From: Mucilaginibacter tolerans
Lineage (GTDB): Bacteria; Bacteroidota; Bacteroidia; Sphingobacteriales; Sphingobacteriaceae
NCBI RefSeq assembly: GCF_030519375.1
Contig: NZ_JAUMKB010000014.1
Coordinates: forward strand, 62,001-126,000
Direction of reading: 5' to 3'
Length of the DNA stretch: 64,000 nucleotides
The notes below the pieces were generated by a model. The model ran no database searches, was not told the origin of the DNA, and worked only from the letters and a program-made list of their open reading frames with translations. Below, piece by piece: positions 35,851 through 42,621 of this stretch. Within the stretch, counting starts at the first letter, position 1, and each line of letters opens with the position of its first letter. A program made the position numbers and the translations under genes.

Positions 35851-37029
35851 TTAACGCAAATTTTCGATAACCATTGCACTGGCGCCGCCGCCGCCGTTAC
35901 AAATTCCGGCTGCACCAAATTTACCGCCGTTTTGTTGTAATACGTGCAATAAAGTTACAATAATTCGCGCACCTGAAGCGCCCAGTGGGTGACCAAGTGA
36001 AACAGCACCGCCATTAACGTTTACTTTGGCTGGATCTAAGTTCAATTGCTGGTTATTAGCAATTGATACAACGGAGAAAGCTTCGTTTATCTCAAAATAA
36101 TCTATCTGATCTGATGATAAGCCAGCCTGGTGCAAAGCCAGAGGAATAGCTTTTGATGGAGCTGTAGTAAACCATTCAGGGGCTTGCTGCGCATCGGCAA
36201 AGGATACAATGCGGGCTAAGGGTTTTACCCCCATTTCATCGGCCTTTTCTTTACTCATCAATACTAAAGCTGCGGCGCCGTCATTTAAAGTTGAGGCATT
36301 AGCAGCTGTCACGGTACCTTCTTTTTTAAAGACAGGTTTTAGGGAAGGTATTTTATCAAATTTTACAGTAGCAGGTTCTTCATCGGTGGCAAATAAAGTA
36401 ACCTCGCTTTTTTTATCTTTTAATTCGACAGGGATGATCTCATCTTTAAATTTACCTTCGGCCTGTGCCTTTTGGGCTCTTTTATACGATTCGATCGCAT
36501 AGGCATCCTGGTCTTCTCGGCTTATTTTGCATTCTTCGGCACATAATTCGGCTGCCGAGCCCATATGATAGTCGTTATACACATCCCAAAGGCCGTCTTT
36601 TACTAAACCGTCGATTATCTGCCCATTGCCTAAACGATAACCATTGCGGGCTTTATCCAGGTAATAAGGTACATTACTCATGCTTTCCATACCTCCGGCT
36701 ACCGCAATATCGTTCTGACCCAACTGGATACTTTGGGCCGCCAGCATAATAGCTTTCATGCCTGATGCACACACTTTGTTTACAGTAGTTGCTGGTAGAT
36801 AGGGTAGTCCGGCAAATATAGCTGCCTGGGTTGCCGGCGCCTGGCCTACATTGGCCGACAGGACGTTTCCCATATAAACTTCCTGTATCTGATCGGGTCT
36901 TAAGCCTGCTTTTTCAACTGCCGCCTTAATAACAGTTGCGCCAAGCTGAGTAGCTGATAACGACGATAAACCGCCACCAAAACTGCCGATAGCGGTGCGT
37001 GTAGCCGATACGATATATACTTCTTTCAT
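35851..37029 (-). CDS. acetyl-CoA C-acetyltransferase (thiolase)
   Basis: Condenses or cleaves acetyl-CoA/acetoacetyl-CoA in the cytosol. ATG at 37029 gives MKEVYIVSATRTAIGSFGG, the usual start; 392 residues. The acylated Cys is C87 in VNKVCASGMKA. NEAFSVV and GHPLGASGAR provide the His, and CNGGGGASAM the second Cys. A -7 box TAACTTTG is 25 bases upstream. The small secreted protein gene follows 8 bases after its stop. Biosynthetic or degradative direction cannot be told from one gene. Confidence 0.94.
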   Translation of the reverse strand: MKEVYIVSATRTAIGSFGGGLSSLSATQLGATVIKAAVEKAGLRPDQIQEVYMGNVLSANVGQAPATQAAIFAGLPYLPATTVNKVCASGMKAIMLAAQSIQLGQNDIAVAGGMESMSNVPYYLDKARNGYRLGNGQIIDGLVKDGLWDVYNDYHMGSAAELCAEECKISREDQDAYAIESYKRAQKAQAEGKFKDEIIPVELKDKKSEVTLFATDEEPATVKFDKIPSLKPVFKKEGTVTAANASTLNDGAAALVLMSKEKADEMGVKPLARIVSFADAQQAPEWFTTAPSKAIPLALHQAGLSSDQIDYFEINEAFSVVSIANNQQLNLDPAKVNVNGGAVSLGHPLGASGARIIVTLLHVLQQNGGKFGAAGICNGGGGASAMVIENLR

Positions 37030-37053
37030 TGAATCTGTTCTGAATTGGTGAGG

Positions 37054-37061
37054 CAAAGTTA
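37054..37061 (-). promoter_or_regulatory. -7 promoter box TAACTTTG of the thiolase gene
   Basis: Minus-strand exact match to TAnnTTTG, 25 bases from the ATG at 37029. Confidence 0.5.
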
Positions 37062-37102
37062 GGCTTTTTACTTAAACGAAATGCTATGCATGCATAATAT
37101 TT

Positions 37103-37206
37103 GGTTGGGTGAGTTGGATTAAGTTAATTATGTTATTTCTGCAACTATTCTAAATCTCCCGGTCATGTAACCTAATCAACCACTTAACTTAATCAACCAC
37201 TCAACC
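37103..37206. repeat. intergenic repeat, copy 2, imperfect inverted repeat
   Basis: Left arm GGTTGGGTGAGTTGGATTAA (from 37103) and right arm AACTTAATCAACCACTCAAC (to 37205) are inverted relative to each other. The right half also contains a tandem partial copy (AACCTAATCAACCACT). The unit sits between the divergent thiolase and HD-phosphodiesterase genes. Confidence 0.6.
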
Positions 37207-37216
37207 AAAATATTAC

Positions 37217-37224
37217 TATTTTTG
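37217..37224 (+). promoter_or_regulatory. -7 promoter box TATTTTTG
   Basis: Exact TAnnTTTG, 18 bases before the ATG of the PgpH-type gene. Confidence 0.4.
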
Positions 37225-37241
37225 AATGGTTAATTCATTCA

Positions 37242-39308
37242 ATGGCTAAACTATCGAATACCCGCCAGAAGGCGATCCTGCGCAAATACTCTGATAATGT
37301 AAAGTATTTGATGATGGCCGCCAGTATTTGCCTTATTGTATTTACCCTTCCAAAACAGGCCAAATTCAGGTATGAATATGATCGGGGACGTATATGGACA
37401 CAAAAGGACCTGGTATCGCCTTATAACTTTGCTATTCTTAAAACACAGCCTGAAATTGAGAATGACCAGCGGGCAGCACTTCACAGCATAACACCGATCT
37501 ATCAATGGGATAGCGAATTGGAACAGGCTCAATTGGATGGTTTTAAGAATGACCTGGAAATAAAATGGCATGATTCGGGCATCAATGACAAGAAAAAACA
37601 GACGTATTTAAATACTGGCGGAGATCTGCTTAGAGAAATTTATGACACAGGTATTTTAAGTCTGAACCCGAAATATCAGCAGAATCAGCAGAATTATCCG
37701 ATTACGATACTGAATAAGAATGTTGCTACGGATAAGAATACAGCCGATCTGTACACCAAAGAGAAGGCTCTGGCCTACTGTGATGAGCAATTGAGCAGAC
37801 GCAAGGATATTGATAAAACGTTTTTGCTCGACCTGATCCAGGATCGCCTGCAGAACAACCTGAAATATGACGATAAGCTTACCACCAGGTTGGAAAAAGA
37901 GGCCCTGGAAGGTTTATCTCAAACGCGTGGCATGGTGCAAAAAGGGGAGGTGATAGTAGGTAAAGGGTCGGTCATCAATGACGTTATCTACCAAAAACTG
38001 GAATCCTTTAAGAAAGCATTTGAGGATAACGCCCGTGTGAATGGTGACCGCCGCCTGGTGCTGTTGGGGCAATTTCTGTTGGTGTCGTTGGTCATTTGTT
38101 TGCTGGTGGTATTCCTGTATTTATTCCGTCGCGATATTTATGAGGATAACCGGCTGGTATGCCTGATCTTATTGGTAGTAACGGCAATGCTGGCTTCGTT
38201 GTCGCTGGCTATACGGCTGCAATTGCCTAACCTGTATTATATCCCTTATTGTATTGTTCCGATCATCATCCGGATACTGTTCGATACCCGTTTGGCGTTA
38301 AACATCCATATTCTTGTGATATTGGTAGCAGGCTTTTTTGTGCCTAATAGTTTTGAGTTTGCCTATTTTGAGATTACAGCGGGGATGGTATCTATCTATA
38401 GCATCAAAAACCTGATACGCCGTGAGCAATTCCTGATTTCGGCAGTGATCATAACCTTTGGTTATTTTCTGTCATTTTTGGGTATATCGTTTATCCGTGA
38501 GGGTAGTTTCAGTAATATAGACTGGATGGATTTTGTGCCATTTGTAGTAAGCGTTTTGTTGACGCTGCTGGCTTATCCGCTGATCTATGCTTTCGAAAAG
38601 GTATTCGCCATCACATCGGATATTACGCTGATTGAACTCACCAATACCAACGCGCCATTACTACGCGAGCTGGCCTTCACCGCCCCGGGAACATTCCAGC
38701 ATTCCTTACAGGTAGCTAACCTTGCCGAGAATGCTATATTTTCCATTGGCGGCAATGCTTTATTGGTAAGAGCAGGGGCATTATATCACGATATTGGTAA
38801 AATAGAGAACCCGTTATACTTTATCGAGAATCAAAGTCCCGGTTTTAATCCTCATGATAAGCTGTCGTATGAAGAAAGCGCACAGATCATCATCCGCCAT
38901 GTAAGCAAGGGTATAGAAATGGCGAGGAAAGCTAATCTGCCGGAGATCGTCGTCGACTTTATTCGCACACACCATGGCAATACAAGGGTAGATTATTTTT
39001 ACCAGTCGTTTTTGAAAAACTTCCCAGAAAAGTTTGTTAACGAAAATATTTTCCGGTATCCGGGGCCAATCCCATATTCAAAAGAAACAGGTGTTTTGAT
39101 GCTCGCTGATTCAGTGGAGGCCGCGTCCCGTTCATTACGTGAGCCTGACGAAAAATCCATCAGCGACCTCGTTGACCGTATCGTAAAATACAAACTGAAC
39201 CAGGATCAGTTGAAAGACAGTAACATAACACTAAAGGATATAGAAACTATCAAGACGATCTTTAAACGGATGCTCGGAAGTATTTATCATGTCAGGGTTG
39301 ACTATTGA
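37242..39308 (+). CDS. 7TM-HD family cyclic-di-AMP phosphodiesterase, PgpH-type
   Basis: Membrane receptor that degrades c-di-AMP. Order: one N-terminal membrane helix (MMAASICLIVFTLP), an extracellular 7TMR-HDED-like domain (about 45-265), seven membrane helices (about 270-460), then a cytosolic HD domain. The HD pair is H516-D517 in YHDIGKIENPLYFIENQ, preceded by FQHSLQVANLAE and followed by HHGNTRVDYFY and DSVEAASRSL. The length of 688 residues is close to that of listerial PgpH. No c-di-AMP synthase is nearby. The start is supported by a -7 box just upstream. Confidence 0.9.
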   Translation: MAKLSNTRQKAILRKYSDNVKYLMMAASICLIVFTLPKQAKFRYEYDRGRIWTQKDLVSPYNFAILKTQPEIENDQRAALHSITPIYQWDSELEQAQLDGFKNDLEIKWHDSGINDKKKQTYLNTGGDLLREIYDTGILSLNPKYQQNQQNYPITILNKNVATDKNTADLYTKEKALAYCDEQLSRRKDIDKTFLLDLIQDRLQNNLKYDDKLTTRLEKEALEGLSQTRGMVQKGEVIVGKGSVINDVIYQKLESFKKAFEDNARVNGDRRLVLLGQFLLVSLVICLLVVFLYLFRRDIYEDNRLVCLILLVVTAMLASLSLAIRLQLPNLYYIPYCIVPIIIRILFDTRLALNIHILVILVAGFFVPNSFEFAYFEITAGMVSIYSIKNLIRREQFLISAVIITFGYFLSFLGISFIREGSFSNIDWMDFVPFVVSVLLTLLAYPLIYAFEKVFAITSDITLIELTNTNAPLLRELAFTAPGTFQHSLQVANLAENAIFSIGGNALLVRAGALYHDIGKIENPLYFIENQSPGFNPHDKLSYEESAQIIIRHVSKGIEMARKANLPEIVVDFIRTHHGNTRVDYFYQSFLKNFPEKFVNENIFRYPGPIPYSKETGVLMLADSVEAASRSLREPDEKSISDLVDRIVKYKLNQDQLKDSNITLKDIETIKTIFKRMLGSIYHVRVDY

Positions 39309-39340
39309 CACTGCAATACGGGCATTAAGCAGAATAAGTT

Positions 39341-39379
39341 CAACTCAATCAACTACTTAACTTAATCAACCACTTAACC
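39341..39379. repeat. intergenic repeat, copy 3
   Basis: CAACTCAATCAACTACTTAACTTAATCAACCACTTAACC lies between the PgpH gene and the tRNA promoter. It is one arm of the 37103-37206 unit. Confidence 0.55.
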
Positions 39380-39391
39380 TTAATATTTTTT

Positions 39392-39421
39392 TTTGACGAT
39401 TTAGACGAATCACTATATTTG
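39392..39421 (+). promoter_or_regulatory. promoter of tRNA-Ser
   Basis: A TTTG -33 box (39392-39395) and TATATTTG -7 box (39414-39421), an exact TAnnTTTG, spaced 18 bases. The usual spacing is 19-21. The mature tRNA begins 33 bases downstream. Confidence 0.65.
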
Positions 39422-39453
39422 CAGTCCCAAAAACAGGCATTTGTTTTTAAAAA

Positions 39454-39540
39454 GGTGAGGTGCCTGAGAGGCCGAAAGGATCAGTTTGCTAAACTGACGT
39501 ACGGGAAACTGTACCGAGGGTTCGAATCCCTCCCTCACCG
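39454..39540 (+). tRNA. tRNA-Ser (anticodon GCU)
   Basis: An 87-nt class II tRNA. The acceptor stem GGTGAGG pairs with CCTCACC (39533-39539), and the discriminator is G. The anticodon stem TCAGT/ACTGA holds loop TTGCTAA. A long variable arm and the T arm GAGGG-TTCGAAT-CCCTC complete the fold. CCA is not encoded. Its 3' end is duplicated at 49261 and 56151, marking it as the integration site of the elements that follow. Confidence 0.96.
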
Positions 39541-39546
39541 CTGATT
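39518..39546 (+). repeat. attL-like site: 3' end of tRNA-Ser
   Basis: GGGTTCGAATCCCTCCCTCAC (39518-39538) is repeated exactly at 56151-56171. TCCCTCCCTCACCGCTGATT (39527-39546) is repeated exactly at 49261-49280. The common overlap is TCCCTCCCTCAC. Confidence 0.85.
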
Positions 39547-39564
39547 TCAATATCAAAAACAGAT

Positions 39565-39605
39565 AAAAGCCTGCAAATCAAATGATTGCAGGCTTTTATT
39601 TTTAG
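39565..39605 (+). terminator. terminator of tRNA-Ser (element 1 side)
   Basis: Perfect 12-bp stem AAAAGCCTGCAA (39565-39576) / TTGCAGGCTTTT (39586-39597), followed by ATTTTT. A related hairpin follows the att copy at 49299. Confidence 0.9.
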
Positions 39606-39644
39606 ATCAACTTGCCGTTTTATGCACTAAATCATAATAAAAAA

Positions 39645-39662
39645 GTGAGTAATTCGGTGAGT
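39645..39662 (+). repeat. candidate integrase arm site, left
   Basis: GTGAGTAATTCGGTGAGT. A similar 18-mer, matching 15 of 18 bases, lies at 49186-49203 near the other end of element 1. Confidence 0.35.
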
Positions 39663-39790
39663 TGAGACCTCGAAAATTCTTACTCACCAAATCGGCTTAT
39701 TTATTTGATTATCAAGATGTTTGATAATTGAACATCTTGTTTAGGATTAGTTGCAAGCTTAATTTTGTTTCACTTTTTATTGTCAAAAAC

Positions 39791-41014
39791 ATGAAAACTA
39801 ATTTCAGCTTGCTTTTTTATTTAAAAAAGCCCAAAAACTATGTATCAGGCCTCGTGCCAATTTATATCCGAATTACTGTTAATGGTGAACGTGCGGAAGC
39901 TACTTCCAACCGCGAATGTGATCCTAATTTATGGAACAGTTATTCTGGCCGTCTAAAGGGAACAACTGAAAATATCAGGTCGTTCAACGCCTACCTCGAT
40001 GGTCTTCAACATTAGGTTTACGACGCTCACAAGGAGCTAACAGAAGCAGCGATAGCTATAACAGCAGAAAAATTGAAAAATAGGTTTTTGGGTAATGATG
40101 AAAAGGCTATTATGCTATTAACGATTTTTAGAGAGCACAATAACAATATGGGCGCTCTGATTGGAAACGGCTATTCGTCAGGAACGCTGACTTGTTTCCG
40201 GACTACAATTAAGCACACAGAAAATTATATTTATTGGAAGTTTAAAGCACCTGATGTTGATATAAAGAAAATTGACCACGAATTCATTACCAGTTTGGAA
40301 TTTTACCTCCGCTCGGAAAAAAAGTGTTCCAACAACTCTGCTCTGAAATACGTCAAGAATTTCAAAAAGATTATCCGGTTCTGTTTGGCCAGTGGATGGC
40401 TTACCCAAGATCCCTTCAGAAACTACAAATCGAAAGTAAAGATTGTCGATCGGGTATTTTTGAATCAAGATGAAATTGACCTTATAGCTAATAAGGTCTT
40501 CAAAACGGTCCGGCTTAACCAGGTAAGGGATGTTTTTTTATTCAGTTGCTTCACTGGATTGGCTTATGCGGATGTACAAAAATTGAAAAAGGCAGAGGTG
40601 GAAAAAGGGCTGGATGGTGAAATGTGGATTTACACAAAACGTCAAAAAACTGATACACCAACTCGTGTGCCGTTATTACCGTCTGCACTCGCCATATTAG
40701 ATAAGTATGCATTTCACCCAGTTTGCGAAATTAATGGGAGAGCCTTACCTGTGTCAACTAATCAAAAAATGAATGCCTATCTGAAAGAAATAGCAAGCGT
40801 TTGCGGCATCGATAAAGAGCTTACATACCATACTGCCCGGCATACCTTTGCAACCACAGTCACCTTATCCAATGGTGTGCCTATTGAATCAGTGTCAAAA
40901 ATGTTAGGGCATACCAATATCAAAACCACACAGCACTATGCTAAGATATTAGACATGAAAGTCAGCAAGGACATGGCGTTATTAAAAGAGAAATATAAAG
41001 CAGGCGTTTGTTGA
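39791..41014 (+). pseudogene. tyrosine recombinase/integrase with in-frame amber codon
   Basis: Phage/transposon-type tyrosine integrase of the Bacteroidota kind. From ATG 39791 (MKTNFSLLFYLKKPKNYVSG) the frame is open to 41014 except for TAG at 40013 (codon 75). The sequence resumes in the same frame (VYDAHKELTEAAIAITAEKL), so a single CAG-to-TAG change would explain it. Domains: arm-binding N-terminus, SAM-like core-binding region (about 110-210) and catalytic C-terminus. The region of catalytic Arg I reads FTGLAYADV with Ala, as in CTnDOT-type relatives that also lack this Arg. H347-x-x-R350 and Tyr Y383 (TTQHYAKI) are present. Without readthrough it is inactive. Confidence 0.88.
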
Positions 41015-41067
41015 TAAATGAATTACAAAAACCTGGGAAGCCAGCAAAACATCAATTTACTAATAAC

Positions 41068-41075
41068 TATATTTG
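41068..41075 (+). promoter_or_regulatory. -7 promoter box TATATTTG of the kinase module
   Basis: Exact TAnnTTTG, 22 bases before the ATG at 41098. It supports that start over the longer frame from 41008. Confidence 0.5.
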
Positions 41076-41097
41076 TTTGAGAACACAACACCCAAGT

Positions 41098-41349
41098 ATG
41101 AGCAGCAGCACTTTAAAAGATTTACGTTCAGTTCCGATCTTCGAGCTATCGGACGAACAACTGCGGGAAAGACTGCGTCCGGCCTATGAAAAGATTAAAC
41201 AAGAAGCGTTTGCAAAAAACAGCTACCTCACTTATTTCGATCCGTTAGTTTGCCCGACAAACGCACATGCGGTACATGAATATCGCGACAGGAAGGAGTT
41301 GATATGGATGGATCATACAGGAAAAGAACACTTTGTAAAAACCCTTTGA
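41098..41349 (+). CDS. small protein upstream of zeta-like kinase (candidate antitoxin)
   Basis: An 83-residue protein (MSSSTLKDLRSVPIFELSDE at the start). It has a helical, charged first half (ELSDEQLRERLRPAYEKIKQ) and a C-terminal HEYRDRKELIWMDHTGKEHF. No family is recognised. The next gene begins 4 bases after its stop, which is the layout of a toxin-antitoxin pair. The antitoxin role is an inference from position only. The frame from 41008 would overlap the integrase end. Confidence 0.6.
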   Translation: MSSSTLKDLRSVPIFELSDEQLRERLRPAYEKIKQEAFAKNSYLTYFDPLVCPTNAHAVHEYRDRKELIWMDHTGKEHFVKTL

Positions 41350-41353
41350 TCTT

Positions 41354-42019
41354 ATGTCAAACAACCCGCAGCTGTTATATGTCGCGGGGCCGAATGGTGC
41401 AGGAAAATCGACTTTTTCCAAAGAGTTGTCGAATCCCGGTGCCATTATCTTTGACGTGGATAAAGTTATTGCCCGCATAGAGGCCCAATCACCTGGTATG
41501 CCTAAGAAAAAGGTATACGACACAGCGACACAGGAATTTTTTAACCAGGCTAATGAAGCAGTCAGGCAAAGGCAGCATTTCACTTTAGAAACTAACTTTA
41601 GGGATAAAGAATTAGTGGATATAGCCACCCAATTTAAGCGCCGTGGTTATACCACAAACATGGTCTATTTGACTTTGGACAGTATTGAACAATCTATTTA
41701 CCGGGTAAATAAAAGAGTGCTGAATGGCGGACATTTTGTAGATCATAAAAATATCCAGCTAAATTATGATGAAGGGCTGCTTTATCTCGAACGTTATGCT
41801 GACAGCTTTGACAATCTGGAGATAGTTGATGGTTCAAAAGATTTTAGTGAATTTAAATCAATATTAAGTATAAAACAACAAGAGCTTATTTACCTCAGCA
41901 CGAACCTTCCTACATCCGTAGAACAAACGGTTATCAATATCGCTAACCGCTATAGAGGTAATCCAAGGAATGAAGATAATGATGAGGAACAAGACTCGGG
42001 TTATAGCCGGGGTCGGTAA
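41354..42019 (+). CDS. zeta-toxin-family kinase
   Basis: P-loop kinase of the zeta/PezT family. Zeta toxins phosphorylate UDP-N-acetylglucosamine and block wall synthesis. The Walker A is G12-PNGAGKST-20. The FDVDKVIARIE segment carries the Asp of the family, LETNFRDKELV the Glu/Thr region, and RVNKRVLNGGHFV the two Arg and the GGH motif. Length 221 residues; the acidic/basic tail NEDNDEEQDSGYSRGR is non-conserved. It may be a bona fide toxin or an unrelated small-molecule kinase. Confidence 0.8.
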   Translation: MSNNPQLLYVAGPNGAGKSTFSKELSNPGAIIFDVDKVIARIEAQSPGMPKKKVYDTATQEFFNQANEAVRQRQHFTLETNFRDKELVDIATQFKRRGYTTNMVYLTLDSIEQSIYRVNKRVLNGGHFVDHKNIQLNYDEGLLYLERYADSFDNLEIVDGSKDFSEFKSILSIKQQELIYLSTNLPTSVEQTVINIANRYRGNPRNEDNDEEQDSGYSRGR

Positions 42020-42182
42020 ATATCCCATTCAGGGAAAGCCATTTTTACATTCCGCGATGCTCCATTGTAAAAACAGCTTTTCCTGACCCGCTAAAGGAAG
42101 CTGGTCGCCCACTCACAACCACCTTTCTTTCCCGTTGCTTTTACTTGTGATCCCTTATTCACCGGCACCGCGAAGATAGGCC

Positions 42183-42269
42183 AAACCGGGACAAAGCATC
42201 AAGGCTATAGCAAGCGGGCTTTTTGTTTATTTTTCAGCGGAGGCCCGGCCTTGATGCTTTGCCCGGTTT
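42183..42269. repeat. 23/22-bp inverted repeat in a gene-free gap
   Basis: AAACCGGGACAAAGCATCAA (42183-42202, continuing GGC to 42205) pairs with GCCTTGATGCTTTGCCCGGT (42248-42267, continuing TT). There is one unpaired base, and the loop is 42 bases. The 300-base gap 42020-42318 has no gene. The palindrome may be a terminator shared by the two flanking convergent units or a recombination relic. Confidence 0.6.
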
Positions 42270-42318
42270 AACACTTCAGTTGCTTAACCGTTGAATAAGG
42301 GCTATTCTGTTCATCAGC

Positions 42319-42597
42319 TTATCTTATCGGTTTTTTTGTGTCTATTAGGCTGTTACTGCTGGTAATCATCAACTTGTTCAATAACTTTGTCCGCATCCAT
42401 CTTTCATTGTCTTTATATAACTGGTCATAATCTTCCATTGGCCACGCGATCTGAGCTGCTAAAGGGCTGGCTGAGGGTACTAAAAAAGAGTCATATAATA
42501 TGATGTCGGCCTGTAATGATTGCGCAAGACGATATGCGTAATTAGCTGCGTTTTCTGCCCGTTCCGAAAAATCGGTTAATATGGCGATTGTTTTCAT
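42319..42597 (-). pseudogene. truncated universal stress protein (UspA-like)
   Basis: The first 65-70 residues match UspA-type proteins (MKTIAILTDFSERAENAANY, LVPSASPLAAQIAWPMEDYD). The protein then departs from the family after DNERWMRTKLLNKL and stops at residue 92. Bacteroidota members of this type usually have about 270-280 residues in two Usp domains, so at least 180 residues are missing. It lies last in the acetate kinase/phosphoketolase run, 24 bases after it. It could still be expressed as a fragment. Confidence 0.65.
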
Positions 42598-42621
42598 TGT
42601 TTTTGGTTTTAATGATTAGGA

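Noticed and set aside
41008..41097. 30-residue extension of the 83-residue protein
   Set aside because: It overlaps the integrase end, and the -7 box lies downstream of that start.
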